Made by a program: the position numbers and the translations under genes
Shown here: positions 25,424-38,364 of the stretch, one piece after another
Layout of the letters: each line of letters starts with the position of its first letter
Numbering within the stretch: position 1 is the stretch's first letter
The notes under the pieces: model-generated
Told to the model about the DNA's origin: nothing
Database searches by the model: none
The model's input: only the letters and a program-made list of their open reading frames with translations
Origin: Scatophagus argus
Taxonomy: Eukaryota; Chordata; Actinopteri; Scatophagidae
NCBI RefSeq assembly: GCF_020382885.2
Contig: NC_058512.1
Location: forward strand, 13,289,802-13,353,801
Length of the DNA stretch: 64,000 nucleotides
Direction: 5' to 3'

Positions 25424-25925
25424 ACTATATGGACAAAGGTATCCAGACACACCTCTTTATGGGGCTGTTTTCCAGGGGTTGGGCTCAGCCCCTCACTTCC
25501 AGTGAAGGGAAATCTTAATGCTTCAGCACATTTTAGACAATGCTATACTTCCAACTTTGTGGCAACAGTTTGGTGAAGGCCCTTTTCTATTCCAGCATGA
25601 CTGTGCCCCAGTGCACACAGCAAGACCCATAAAGACATGGTTGGATGAGTTTGGTGTGGAAGAACTTGAGTGGCCCACACAGTCCTGACCTCAACCCCAT
25701 CCGACACCTCAGTGTGAGCCAGGCCTTTTTGTCCAACATCAGTTCCTGATGTCACAAATGCTCTACAGCATGAATGGCCACTCCAAAATCTTATTGAAAG
25801 TGTTCCCTGAAGAGTGGAAGCTGTTATAGCTACAAAGCTGTCTGTGTATTTAGAATGTGATGTCATTAAAGTCCCTGTTGGTGTAATGGTCAGATACCCT
25901 AATACTTTTGCTGATATTGTGTATG
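25424..25925 (+). mobile_element. Degenerate Tc1/mariner-like transposon with transposase remnant
   Basis: Begins CACTATATGGACAAAGGTAT and ends near CCCTAATACTTTTGCTGATA, imperfect inverted ends. In between are pieces of a DDE-type transposase 3' half, scattered over several frames: CATGACTGTGCCCCAGTGCA (matching an H-D-x-A-P-V-H-like segment), GTGTGGAAGAACTTGAGTGG, and GTCCTGACCTCAACCCCATC (the S-P-D-L-N-P-I segment that carries a catalytic Asp in this family). Stops and frameshifts throughout make it inactive. It is the longest of five fragments of this family in the window. Confidence 0.8.
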
Positions 25926-27460
25926 TTCTGTTTGCGAAAAGTCACTACTTTGGTGCACCAAAAAAAAGAGAATATTTTTGTTTTAATTGTCCTAAAATAG
26001 TTAATCACAAAGCAAAACCTATTAATTTTCCAAACTTTGTTTTTTTCAATATGTACGAGTGTTTTTATGCCACAGACGTGTGGGAATAATTACGAAATGT
26101 CTAAAAGTAATGGAAATAGCTTGTGTAATTCTTTTTGTGAAATGATTACAGATTTGACAAAATAACATGCCATATAAAGTTTTTATCTCTAATTGCATGT
26201 GTCTGTGTCATTGTGCCTCTTGTGAGCGCCTATCTGTGCCCTGCATATGTGATTCGACTTAAGCCACCTCACACACGCACACACATGCACACACATGCAC
26301 ACACACACACACACACACACACAGTTGTCTCACAGAAGGAAAAAAATACACGCTAATGCTTGTTGTTATTTAAACACCAGAGCAGATAGGCGGCTGAACA
26401 ATAATTATTTTCTGGAACAATAATTTTTACCATTTAATTCCGTTGTTTACCATTTTGCCCGGTGGCCCCTCTTTAAAAGCCAGCCTCTATCTATAATGGT
26501 GAGCCCTTGAGCAGAACTGCATTTAAGACAAATATCAAATAATTAAAAATCAAATAATTGAAAAATAAAAGTGCTGTTTTTTTGTGTTTGAACATGAATT
26601 GCCAGTGAAACTTGTGAGCTGTGTTTTCCCGTAAGACTGTTCTCGTTCGGATTTGGTGTCAGATTTCATGTTTGTGAAACAGTCTTTGAAATTCATGTTT
26701 GTGCAATGGCATGTAATCAGCATGGAGTGACTGCTTGGAGCTATTTTCGCTAAGAAGAAGTATATTTCTCTTTGCTTCAGATGATTATTTGGACATCTAT
26801 TTTTCAAAAAGGTGTTAGTTGGAACAAAATGTACCGTGTTTCTCATTCTTAGGAATGGATTCACATAATTGTCTCTAAATTGTTGCTCAAACTGTTGTAA
26901 CCTCACCTAACTTGTTTGCACCTCAGAGCCAAATGAAAAATACAACAAATTGGAAGAGGCTAATGTGATTTAATGCATTTCATGATGTGCTTTATCTTGC
27001 CAGTGTGTCAGTAAAATGTTGTTGAGCATTAAGTTAGGCTTTTTTTTACCAACATATAAACAATAAACGGAGATCAACTCTACACTGTGTAATCTGGCAG
27101 AGATCTCTCATATTGTACTGCGTGTTTGAAGGGATTACAAGCCTGATCACAGGATTACACAATTAAATCTCGTCTGGTGTTTGGGTGATGCTGTGACGAC
27201 ACAAACTCACACACAGACACAGACACACACACGCACACATACGCACATGCTAGGACTCCAGCGTGTATTCTCTGACATAGGGATAAAAAACATGCTGGTG
27301 CAGGAATACTATATATATCACATTTTGTTTTATACTGCCAACCATCTGGCTTTCATCTCTACAATCTCAGTATACTTCACTCACTTCACTCTCACTGGCA
27401 GTATGGTGGGTCTGCAACCAAAGAAGCTCCACGTTGCACTTAAGTGGTCACAGTATGCAC
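25926..27460. other. Intergenic, nothing supported
   Basis: AT-rich, with a CA tract at about 26,291-26,322. The 26,345-26,530 portion is unique-looking and rich in AATAATTATTTT and TTTAATTCCG homeodomain-like cores, so a weak regulatory candidate. No exon found. Confidence 0.55.
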
Positions 27461-27462
27461 AG

Positions 27463-27795
27463 TCACAACTACTGCTGCAACTGCTGATTATTTTCATCAT
27501 CGACTAATCTGACAGTTATTTTCATGATTAATCAATACATTGTATAGTTGTATACTTTTTTTTTACCACGGTCAGAAATGTCTTCCTATTGTCTAACTGA
27601 CAGTCCAAACCCCAAAGCCTCTTCAGTTAGTATCATTATTACAAGAGAAGCAGTAAATCCTTAAGGTGGAACCAACAAGTGTTGGACATTTTTGCTTGAA
27701 TGACTGGAACAACTGATCAGTTAGCAAAATAGTTGACAGCTCATTTTCTTTCAGTTTACTAATCCATTCATCAGCTAAGCTCTAGTCACAACTTC
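27463..27795 (+). repeat. Percomorph-type interspersed repeat (non-coding)
   Basis: Recognised from its characteristic series: CTGCTGATTATTTTCATCAT, GACAGTCCAAACCCCAAAGC, AGCAGTAAATCCTTAAGG, GTTGGACATTTTTGCTTGAA, then CAAAATAGTTGACAGCTCAT. I know this repeat in many spiny-rayed fish genomes. It has ATTAAT-rich ends and no coding capacity. The copy is moderately diverged. Confidence 0.65.
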
Positions 27796-28574
27796 TCAAA
27801 ATCTTTGCACATCTTACCCTATAGGAAAGGAAATATTTTCTTTCATCTCCACCATGAACATCCCTGGTGCATTTCCAAAAACTCTGCGTAACATAGCTGA
27901 CAAAAAGACATCCCGAGAGGAAAAGTGAAGATTACTTTCAGAGGACAGTTTTCCTGGCTTCATTTCCTAACATGGGAGTTACAGTATGAACCCAGACCGT
28001 TTTAACTGAAGGACGGTGCACTAATGTGATCTAATCTCTTGTTTTAACTAAGCGTGACAGGGATGACTGCAGTGGTGTTTCCACATCCACATTTGTGGTG
28101 AGATACCTGCTGATTAATATCGATGATGAGGTCACCGATGCCCATCTTCCTCCTGTGCTTTCTTTCACACTTCCTGTGTTTGATTTCTGTGGGAAACCAA
28201 ACTCTCTCGACGCTCTCCTTTTTATTCATCCCCCTACATCCTTGTGTCTCTACATCACTCTCTATGTAGCTTGGTGATTAAGCGGTAGATTAACCTCAAG
28301 TCCTCATTAATAATAGATGAATAGAAAAAGCCCTGGTTGTTCCGCTTCCTGTCTGCAGCACTAATAGAGCCCTTAACGTTCACATTAACATAGCTCTTGT
28401 TTACTTAGGCAGATGGACAGACAAGTCAGAAACATGGAAAAGCGGAAAGATGAGACTCCTAGATGCATCACGAGTAGTTCGATGCATATAGCTTACAAAA
28501 GGCCAGAAGTATGTGTACACGTGAAGATTACACCTATATGTGAATAAAACAGTATCCACTCTTCTGTGAAGGCT

Positions 28575-28780
28575 TTTCACTAGATTTTGGGACATGACTG
28601 CAGGGATTTGCTCCATTTCAGCCACAAGAGTGTTGTTGGAGCATGTACAAGAGCTCATCATATGACCTAAGCTTATTGCTGTTGGATGGGACTGGGTTCA
28701 CGGCTCTTTGCACAGCTGTCAAATACCTGCACACCAACTTTGGAAAAATGTTTTCTTTATTGCTCATGCTCTGTGCTTTG
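28575..28780. mobile_element. Decayed Tc1/mariner-like fragment
   Basis: TTGGGACATGACTGCAGGGA, GGAGCATGTACAAGAGCTCA and GTTGGATGGGACTGGGTTCA are diverged pieces of the same family as the copies at 17.4 and 25.4 kb. No terminal repeat is visible on either side. Confidence 0.5.
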
Positions 28781-28784
28781 GGAA

Positions 28785-28935
28785 ACTGAGGATGGCCTGT
28801 AACCAACAGGTTGCGAGTTCAATCCCCACAGTAGCCACCGTGTGTCCTGCTGATGCCCTTGAGTAACACACTCAGCTCTCACCTGTCAGCTGATGCTTAT
28901 GAGCTCCAATAAAATGTAACTGTAGAAACACAGGG
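28785..28935 (+). repeat. tRNA-derived SINE-like fragment
   Basis: GGCCTGTAACCAACAGGTTG leads into GGTTGCGAGTTCAATCCCC, which resembles an RNA polymerase III B-box, then TGTCCTGCTGATGCCCTTGA (compare the CCCTTGAGCAAGG segment of fish SINEs), and ends AATAAAATGTAACTG. It is diverged. An A-box could not be placed with confidence. Confidence 0.45.
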
Positions 28936-29456
28936 AAAAGGCAATTACTTTCATGTCATTAATCATGCCTTTTCTTTTTAAGTGAGCTCATATCAGTTAG
29001 GACTTAAGCTCTTTACATGAGTACAAGGTTAATAACAATGAAGAACTGTTTTGCTTTTTTTTTTTAAAATAAGCTTGCACACGCACACACATATACGCAC
29101 AGAGACACACAAAGAGCGAGACAATACTGAGTACAGGTCTTATGGGACGACATTTGTGGTAATTCATTCAGAATCCATTTTAACGCATTGTGCAGGCCTA
29201 AGTGCCAATCTTCCTTTTTGGTGAGTTTCCATGATTTTATGTCCCATATAAAACGATGCAGTTTCTTCCACAATGGCTATTTAAGTTACATTACCGTCGA
29301 ATATTCCCCAGTAAAGAAAATTAAGCCGTGATACTGTGAGATCATCTCAGTTAGTTATCTTCTCCCCGCCGAGATGCGTCGCTTTGACACCCCGCGGAGA
29401 ACTGAATGATTCTCTTGGACAAGAGATAATAGTCTTCTGCAGTGTCGCTAGCCTGT

Positions 29457-29459
<3 letters not shown>

Positions 29460-29502
<43 letters not shown>

Positions 29503-29522
29503 TCTCTCTGTCTGTCTGTCTC
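29460..29522. repeat. (CT)n / (TCTG)n microsatellite
   Basis: Interrupted CT repeat with CTGT units at the 3' end. Confidence 0.95.
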
Positions 29523-30678
29523 TTTACCGCCCTTTACAAAGCTGTTCCAGGTCCACAAAAATAAGTTGTATGTTTAGTGTTGCATAATGCTGATAACCAT
29601 AATTAGGCATATAAGAGTTGACGGAAGAAAAACTGCTTATAAGTTCGAGTGGTACAGCCATTTTTTTGTTATCAAGTTTGTGCCAGAAGCACTTTGCTAA
29701 AGCAGTGTTGACATCCTGCAACAGAGAGATGACAGGACTGAGACGTTATTTGCTTTCTCATATGAAGCTGCTCTGCTTCACAGCATCACACAGATCCCTA
29801 ACATGTAAAAATGATCAGCTCAGGTATTACAATGCTAAACATTTTAATGTTGTAAGAAATTATGTTTATAAATGCATACAATACAACACACACAAAAGCC
29901 ATAAATGTACCATTAGTTCTACTGACTTAATACTGCTTCAACAGCAGCCCACACCACAGACTTTTTCAAACACATCGATCTGAGCTATATCCAGGAGATA
30001 AAAAGAACCAGGCCACTGGTTTAGCATGTTTTAGCCCATTAACTTCAAATTGTATGGTGTATGTTACATTACTGCTGCCAATTTTCCATAGCCCACCATA
30101 AGGTTTTAGTAGATTTCCCGGCTTAGGCTGACATCAGAACTTTCCCACAAGTGTTGTCAAAACACTTCAAGTCCATTATGAAGAGATGATGATGAAACTC
30201 TCACCACAAAATAAAGCCAACTAAACACTCACTGGAATGGATTTGCCATGTCAAGAAACTTTTAAAGCTGGTGTCTATAATGTTTTTCGAGTTAAGGTGA
30301 AATTGTGAAACTCATACGCTTGCTTGTTTATCACGTTGCTACTAAGACATACGGACCAGCTTATCTGTCCACATTCAGCAAATTTAAATGAACAAATCAT
30401 ATTAATGTTCACATGCAGTCGTAGACATAAAACTTTACCACCTTAACTCTTAAGACATGCGATAAAAATGTGTCGCAGATGGTTTTCAAGAGAAACGCAG
30501 TGAAAATAAAATGGAAAAACAAAACACTCAGGAAATAGCATTTAATGCCAAAGAGAGATGGAGAGTTTTATGAAATACTTTGTGGTGTTTACTTTACGTT
30601 CTTACGTTATAGTTCACATTTACAAAAGTCTTTATTATGCTGAATGTTTGCATAGTCCAGATAACTTCGTGTGCTCCC

Positions 30679-30682
<4 letters not shown>

Positions 30683-30720
<38 letters not shown>
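30683..30720. repeat. (CA)n microsatellite
   Basis: A perfect CA run of about 19 units. It accounts for the Cys/Val run on the minus strand and the His/Thr run on the plus strand. Confidence 0.95.
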
Positions 30721-30722
<2 letters not shown>

Positions 30723-33694
30723 TGCACCCTGCCCCCTCTGACCTTGTAGGCTCTCTGCTCGCCTTTAGAGCGCACTGTAGCGCCCAGCAGTCTGTCTGCA
30801 CTGGAGCTAATTGGCTTCAGTTCAGTGCTCACTGTTAACGTCTCATTACTCATTCCACTTAGAATAACTTCCACAAGTTTGCTTGTGTTCAGGGGTCATT
30901 AAAAGTCAAGCAAGCCTTTAATTACAAACCCGGATCATTCAGTAAGTAAAGCTGCATCTCCAGGCTCTGAATTTACAGTTTCCTTACTCAGCCGCGTTCA
31001 GAATCTCTCATGAAATGCAAAGACGGCGATGGAGAACAGGCAAAGGGTCGACAGCAAAGTGATCACAGGAAACATAAACTAAAACCATAAGGATATTCCA
31101 ACAATAATACTGTTTAAATGTTGTTACAAGGTCAGAATACACTCTGCTGACCTCCACAGAGATGCTGTAACTTTCCAGGATAAATCTGAACAGCTAAAAT
31201 CACTACAAATTTACAACAAGGTACCAACCAACTCATTAAATGTAATAAACACATTTGAGCTTATAATGGCCCTTGACCTTTCAGCCACACCTGTTTGTAT
31301 CTGTGTGTTATGTGAGATGATAAATAATAAAAGAGCATGATTAAGATATTGATTAATATGAGGCTTTGAATGTGGGCATCTGAAGAAGCATAATATTTTA
31401 GAGTGGCGTCGTTTTAGAGTTTATTTCAACACTGCATTTTACTGGTCATTTTACTGACAGTGTGTGCTGACACACTAGATCAACAGTTGACGTTTCTTTT
31501 AAATACAGACTTTTAACTGGAGTCAATTTATTTATTTTTCAAAACACTGCAGGGCATTTTGTTCCAGACTGACTTCTGTGACCAAAATTTTGGTGAGAAT
31601 AGTAAATTTTAGTCATTTTAGTTTACTTTTTTAAATTTTTTAGTGTCACATTTTGACTTATTTATTTATAGCTACGTCATTTTTATAAATAGAGAGAAAA
31701 CAGGGACACACATGCGCAAATCTGAACTGCTGTCTTGATTTTTAAGTAAATTGAGGGATTAAGAAACAAAACACCCTTAAATCTTTGACCTCCCTTCATA
31801 TATTGCTTGCCTCCATTACATTACGGTCTAATTAATTATTATACGGAAACCTGAGGGCAAAACCTCATTACTTTATGTGGTATAATAAACAATAAAATCA
31901 TACATAAATAAATGCATGAATAAAATCTTACAGGGCCTATAGTGCTGTTGTGATTGATTAAGATTAAAAATCAGCTTCCCTGAACATTTCGTCATGTGTC
32001 TTTTTTTTTTTCTTTTTTTTTTTTTTAGACTTTTTTTAAAAAATAATTCACTCTGGCTAATGTTCCAGATCTTCGATGAAATATGGGAATCTTTAGTGGT
32101 TGGTCTGCTGTGCTAATTGGTACAACCGCCCCAGGCGAGCTCACATCTAGCAAACTGAGGACAGCATCGTTCACAGGGCAGCGTCAGTCTTGGTATGGGA
32201 ACATGTAAAAATAGAAACATGACAAATAAAAGCGAAATTAGAACAGATGGCTCTACATACACACTTATGAGTTTTAACAGGGATTATTTAAAATAATATT
32301 ACTATACGGAAAAAAGGGTGTAATAGGCTACTGTGTCCAAAAATGTTTTGCCATTCGTTTTCATACAGTGATAAAACAGGTATACAAGACAGAGTGCTGA
32401 TGGTGCAGAAGAGCGCTAACAATCCATTCCCCTCTCCAAATCCACAATACTTCCTCATCGAGGGGAATGGGCGGACTTAAAAACAACGTGAATAAGCGGG
32501 CTGTTTTTTCTTTTTTTTCTCCAGTTTGTGTAAGATGTGTGTTAATTGTAATGCACAGTTAAATCTTTGCTGCAGCTGAGCAGAGGACTCCCATTCACAA
32601 AAGACGTGCGGCATTAAGTAAGGATTAAAACTGGGGCATGCAGGGCGACTGCGCACCATATTGTAGCCTACATCTGCCTTTAAATCCACAAGAAATTAAT
32701 AAAAGCACTGGTGGGTGGAAACAGGGTGGGCTGTCTCTCGGCACACTGTTAAATACCTATTTCTGATATATTTTATATGATGTCTCAGTTTTAAATAAAT
32801 AAATAATTTGGACAATTTGGGAGCAGCAGTAGTAGAAAAAAAATATATAGAAAAAATATTTTTTGTATTATTAGTTGTTGAGATAAAATTCATGTTTTGG
32901 AGAAGAATTTAATGCTAAAAATGGAATCGATGCAGTGTGGTGATTCAGGCTTGCCTCAGTGCGTTTTGAAAAAAGGAGGTGATGCATTTCAATATGGTAA
33001 TCACTCACCCGGGGCATGTTTCATTTATTGACAGATTTGATGTTAAAATGTCTCAAGCTCACTTAGTGTTGCAACTCTTCATTTATTATGTTTTGAGCCC
33101 CCCCCCTTCCCTTGTTTGACCCTTCGAGGTCACACAAGCAATTCTTTTTTTAAACGCATGATTAATTTCTCAGTAGGGCGACCGACCATTATATTATAGG
33201 AAAAAAAAGTGAAATGTATTCCAAAGGGGCTAATAGCGCTATTGTATTCCAATCAGCCTTTTCCTGCTTCACATGGTTTAGACATGCACCGCTTTTGATC
33301 AGAGAGATCTTTCTCACGTGTGTGTGGGGGGGAGGGGGGGTCCAAAAAATGTCTCTTTATGGGATTGAGATTTTATTAGTCATGTCAGTGTATCCGTAAA
33401 CTTACTTCGATCATTTATTATTGAAACAATAATAAAAATAACATAGATCCACATGACACAAGGTTATAACTCTACAGCTAATTTCCAAATGTATTAAAAT
33501 CTTAAAAAGAAAAGTTTGCGGCTGCTGACTTTTATCCACTAATCTTAACTGTTACTGTTGTACATAAAATGCCATAAAAGTTAAATGCTTGGAGCTTATC
33601 ACTTAAATCTTTATAATGTTAGTAATATTTAGCGAGTTGAATTGTCTTGAAGCTATCTATCTGGTTTTTGGATACTGTTTTCCTCTCATCTTTC

Positions 33695-33820
33695 TCTTGT
33701 GACGTCACTCGTTTCAATAGCTGCGGCCCGTGCGTGGCTCGCGCCCGTGGCTCTCTTCGCAGCCGGTGTTCCCGCGTGGCATCCGTCCGCGAGACAAAAG
33801 CACGCGCGGTGACAACCTAA
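33695..33820. promoter_or_regulatory. CpG-rich patch with consensus CRE upstream of skor2
   Basis: A full palindromic cAMP-response element, TGACGTCA, lies at 33700-33707. It is followed by about 100 bases unusually rich in CpG (GTGGCTCGCGCCCGTGG, CCGCGAGAC, GCACGCGCGG), in a genome stretch otherwise AT-rich. It is about 2.4 kb upstream of the predicted skor2 first exon, so it may be an alternative promoter or proximal enhancer. Transcription from it cannot be shown here. Confidence 0.4.
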
Positions 33821-35900
33821 ATTGGTTTGAAAAGCAGCAGATGGGGCTCTCGCTGTCTACTGTGTCGCACACACACGAGCTTGCACACGCACACGGACAC
33901 GCACACACACACACACACACAGTTTTAAGACGGAGCTATAAAAGTGACCCTGTCATGTTTATCAAGATGCTATTGAGAAAAGATTGGGCGAGAATAAATT
34001 ACAGCTCAATATCCACCAGCCTTTAACCAAACTGAGAAAACACAGATAAATTTAGTAAACTCTAAAAAACGCATGAAGCACTTCTTTTTCTCTCTTCATT
34101 TTCAGTGTTTTGTGGGTGAGATAATAACTCAGGTGAGTTTCCTGTTTGAGAATCTGTACAACATTTAAAGTTGAAGTTAAGACACCCTTAAATTAAGGGC
34201 TGATGTTGAAGTAGGACTCACTTCCACCAGTGTCTCTAAGCTCTTTTAAAGCTCACCAAAATACTCACAAATGTTCAAAAAAAAAGGGCACATTGAGGTA
34301 AAAATGCAGACCAATAAATTCTTAATTTTTATGTAACGCTGACAGTGCGACTGAAGTAAACATAAACCTTAGCTGGCTCGGTGCCTCCCCGTTTGTTTTG
34401 ACCCCATAGTATTTATGTATTTAATCTTTAATCTTAATGCATATGCTTCAATCACAGCATTACAACATGCATCAGTTTCAGTTACAAGCTGCTGGTCCCG
34501 ACACAAATACACCTTTGTTATGTTTTAGATGCATGCATTTGTATTGTGAAACTGGCACCCCAACAGAACAACCAATACAGGCGTAAAAGGCAATTCTTTG
34601 TGTTTATTTTCTTCATCCCAGACATGAAACATGGGCCACAGAAGAATCTGAAAACAACTTCATTAAGCTGTTTTAATTAACAAGGGCAATCAGTATTCAG
34701 GACACCAAGACACTGCATCCCAGTGCAGAGTTAGATGAGATCCTTTCTTGCATCCTTCAGCCATTTGCTGATAATTCTGAGGCAGTTAATATCTGGGTTA
34801 TACACTTCATATTTAGGTCTGCGCCTTCATATCTGTAATTTGCCTGAGTATTTTTAGTGGAAGAAGTAATTGAGCAGCAGCAGGAGCAAAATATGCCTGG
34901 TTTAAGAGCTTGGAGCAGGGGTGTAGCAAGGAATTCCTGCCCCCCACCACCCCCCCAGAGAAAATACTGATCTGGACCCCTGCATTTCGTTCAATGAGAT
35001 CTTGCGCTTTTTGTGCCTCTGTTACTTTTGACAGCATTGGGTGCTAGCTGTGAGCTTCTCTGACCCTCAGTTACAACAGAAGATACAGGCTACAGTAGAC
35101 TAAGCTGTCCTTTATCTCTTTGGGGACAACCTGCACATGCATGGAGAGTCAAGTTTCGAAAAGCCTTCTCAGCACTCAATGCGGGAATCGGTTTGTACTG
35201 ACAGGCATTACACTGATCCCCAGACTGCTTCCCTGTCTGGCTGCTGTCTCAGTCTTTACTTTTTTCTTTCTTTGGCCCCTATGGTCAGTCTAATATTTTA
35301 CTCCACACTGTCTGTATTTAAAAGCTACACTTCAGATGCTAAGCTCCTCTGCTGGCTATGACTGCTGCCAGCATTTCTTTTATCAGTTTTGTTGATAGGC
35401 CTGATTAATTTGCAACTCAGGGCTGGGGATATCAAAAGTCACTCTTCTTTGTTATTTATTACGGGGTCTCCCAGACTGTTAAATGTCAAAGTTCCCCCTT
35501 TACTCACGTGCAGTCGACTAGCAGACACCCCACTGATGGCGACAGCTTTTACTGCAGTTATGACAGGTTGCAAAGCTGTGTACGGTGTTAAATTAATTTA
35601 AAATTAATATTAATTAAGTCACTAATGTAGCGAGTAAATGAGTCAATATGCTAATCTGAAATTCTAGGTTGAGTCTGCGGTATTTGTCACTATAACGTAG
35701 CAGACTGTTTGGAGTTTCTTCCTCAGGACTTCACGGGGTTGTTTTCTTGCACGCGCTAACGTGTGTGCACAGGGTTCGTGCTCGTGCGTCCCTCCGTCCC
35801 CCTGTGCTGTTGGTTTGACTTTTCCATTTGAAGTGGCACTGTGGCACTTAAAGAGACGGCATTTTAGCTGTTCCGTTTGGGGCAGCACAGCCCGTGAATG
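33821..35900. other. Intergenic, proximal upstream region of skor2
   Basis: CA tract at about 33,900-33,921. The rest is unique-looking AT-rich DNA with no supported exon. TG repeat at 35,914-35,940 borders the promoter region. Confidence 0.55.
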
Positions 35901-35999
35901 AGAGCAGGATTAAAGTGTGTGTGTGTGTGTGTGTGTGTGTTTGTGTATGTGTGAAAGTTTTACGCTTGTGTCCTTCCTGGATGGTGGGCTGAGCTCGCG

Positions 36000-36386
36000 C
36001 TACACGCCAATCAAATGCAAGGCAGGTCCGTGGTCGAGAGAGCCAGAGACAGAGAGAGAGAGAGGGAGAGAGAGAGGGAGAGAGAGAGAGCGGCGGATTA
36101 GGACGGCGCGTGTTGTCTCTGAAAAGCGGAATAAAACCGGCGCGAGCGTCGCAGTTTACTCACATCTCACGAGCGGCTCACTTGACAGCTGGAAACGAAA
36201 GCCGGTACCGAGCCCATGTGTCTTCCGGATACAATTCAGTGAAATCGGTTAGTTTGCGTGTTATAAAAAAATGAGTTTTTTAGAGCTGTGTAGGATAAAG
36301 CGACTTCTCCCGTGACGGGGATATTTTTTTTGTTGTTGTTGTTGTTGACGCCGTCACCGTTTTGGGATTATTCGCTGGAGTCGGAG
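36000..36386 (+). promoter_or_regulatory. Probable skor2 promoter and 5' untranslated first exon
   Basis: CpG-enriched sequence interrupted by a (GA)n tract (36051-36090), with CGGCGCGTG, a TATA-like GAATAAAACC (36129-36138) and CGGCGCGAGCG. It ends at a strong donor, GTCGGAG then GTAAGG (GT at 36387-36388). The skor2 initiator codon lies in the next exon, which opens at an acceptor at 38336, so this is the natural 5'UTR exon. I place the transcription start near 36,150 as an estimate. Intron 1 would be about 1.95 kb. Confidence 0.5.
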
Positions 36387-38335
36387 GTAAGGACTGCTCG
36401 TTCATGTCTGCTGTAAAACTGGCTCAAATGTCGATAAAGATGCAGCCAACCTACTTAACTAAAACTGTGTGGGACAGAAACCAGTCTTCAAAAACCATGT
36501 TAAAGACGAAAACGCTTGAAAAGATGCGTGGGAACAGCCCACATTCCGTTTGAGTAACTATAACTTAGAAATACTGTAGGCTAGCATGTACATTATATTA
36601 TTATTATTATTGTTGTTGTTATTATTATTATTATATTTACCACACAAAGGACCTCTACCCTTTAGTCCTTTTTTAATGTTCCCGAAAGTTAAACGAGATA
36701 TTTGACTAAACTGGCGACTTGCTAGTTTAATAAAAACCATCTTTACTTCCCCAGAAATTTGAACTTGGGCTCAACTGAATTATTAAAATTTAATAGTTCG
36801 ATATATTATACAGTTCGAAGCCTCTGACCTCTGGAGTTTGCGTTGTTTGCGTTGTGATATATCAGTTTGTTCTTCGGCCCACGCAATACCTCACAATAAA
36901 CTTCGTTCATGTTGCGCTGTTGTTCCGATTCAGAACTCGGCTGTCTGCTCAAAATAACAACCTTCTAATTCTGTATTGAGTTTTGCCTATGTGGCAATGT
37001 TTACCTGAGTATAATGTGTAAATAATTGGTTATAAATGTACGGGGAATTTATTTGTTAAACATTTCTGGGGGGAAAAAACAAACTTTTTTAGTAATTATT
37101 TATGTGTTTTTGCTCTTAAAAGCTATTACAAATATAATGCATAAAAAGATGTTTTATTTTGGCCTACTGTAGGTGAAATGGGAATTTCTGAAATGTAAAT
37201 TTCCTTGTGAAATATTAAGCCCATTTTCAAATAATGTCACATGTTCACCATTAAACAGACAATTAAATAAAACAAAAACATGTTTTTCTGTGAAGTAAAC
37301 AAATGTGCTTTGCATCTTCAAAACCTTCCGTTGTAATTTGTTGAAATCATTGCACGATAAATTTTGCTGTCTCTCCGGACATGAAAATTTACAGTTAGAG
37401 GCTACCTCCCCTTTACATTAAATTGTGTGCCAAATTCATGGCAATGCTTTTGAAAATACTTGTATGTAAATAGAAATACTTTTTGAAGGAATCCAGTATT
37501 TCAGTGCCTCAGCCAACTTTCATTTTGGGAGATGAGATTTCCATCCTTCTTAGTTCCTAAAACTGTACTTTCATGGTTGCCAAAAAATGCCACATTTATG
37601 TGTGTCTTTTTTTGTGGATGAACTGTTTACAGTGGATATTTTATAAGTCCAAATGTATTACTGTCACTATTGTAATTATTTCAGAAGAGTGTATTATCAT
37701 CCTTTTCAAACATTTCTTCACTGTTTACACACAGGCCAACACACTATCACTTTAGAGTTACAAATATAGAGCTCTAAAATGTTACATTATTTTTTGTAAA
37801 AAAAAAAAAAAAAAAAAAGAAAGAAAAAAGAAAGTTAAATTACTGATGTTTCTGGTATAATATAACTTTTTGCTGTCAACTGTTTGGTTCACTTGGTGTG
37901 AACAATTATAACTCCGTGTGTAGTTTTTACTGTGCCATCAATATTTTTTTAAGAATAAGCTGGTTTAATTCCATTTTATTTTATGTTACTGTTGCAGTGA
38001 TGATGAATTTTCAAATTGAGTGATTTTTTCTTTTTGATTCTTGTCTATAAATTGCGATTCAAAAAATGTAATTCAAATGCATTTAATTTAAAGTATTGAA
38101 TTTAAAATAATGCTTTTTATTCTTTCATTTTGTCTGACAAATTATATACATTGTCAAAGCATTTCTGGGCACAAATATGTGTTGGAATTGGTGTAGATCT
38201 AAAATAGATAGCTAATGCCGTTTAATCACCATTCCAAACTGTGTAATACAGAGAGAAAGGGCATGTGTGTGAATTTGAAGGATTTTTTTACGATTATAAA
38301 ATCAACACTTTTTTTCCCCCCTTCTTTTCATGCAG
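36387..38335 (+). other. skor2 intron 1
   Basis: AT-rich intron between the predicted 5'UTR exon and the exon with the start codon. It holds an ATT-type trinucleotide tract (about 36,596-36,632) and a poly(A) run (37,798-37,818). It ends in a good pyrimidine tract, TTTTTTTCCCCCCTTCTTTT, then CATGCAG (AG at 38334-38335). No coding exon seen. Confidence 0.6.
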
Positions 38336-38364
38336 GTTATTCTGCAAACACTTTTCCTCCAAGT

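Larger units (their letters stand above)
28936..33690. other. Intergenic, upstream of skor2; no gene supported
   Basis: AT-rich sequence. (CT)n lies at 29,460-29,522 and (CA)n at 30,683-30,720. Poly(T)/poly(A) runs lie near 32,000-32,045. No exon with coding similarity. Confidence 0.6.

Noticed and set aside
25006..25518. 170-codon plus-strand open frame
   Set aside because: Starts in TG-like sequence and runs into the degenerate transposon; no family resemblance.
26550..26906. 118-codon minus-strand open frame
   Set aside because: AT-rich chance frame without splice sites or similarity.
34915..34990. C/G-rich patch resembling a repeat edge
   Set aside because: Too short and not assignable to any family I know.
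38215..38364. Upstream in-frame extension of Skor2
   Set aside because: Lies across the intron and acceptor (AG at 38334-38335); the encoded residues do not resemble the family N-terminus.
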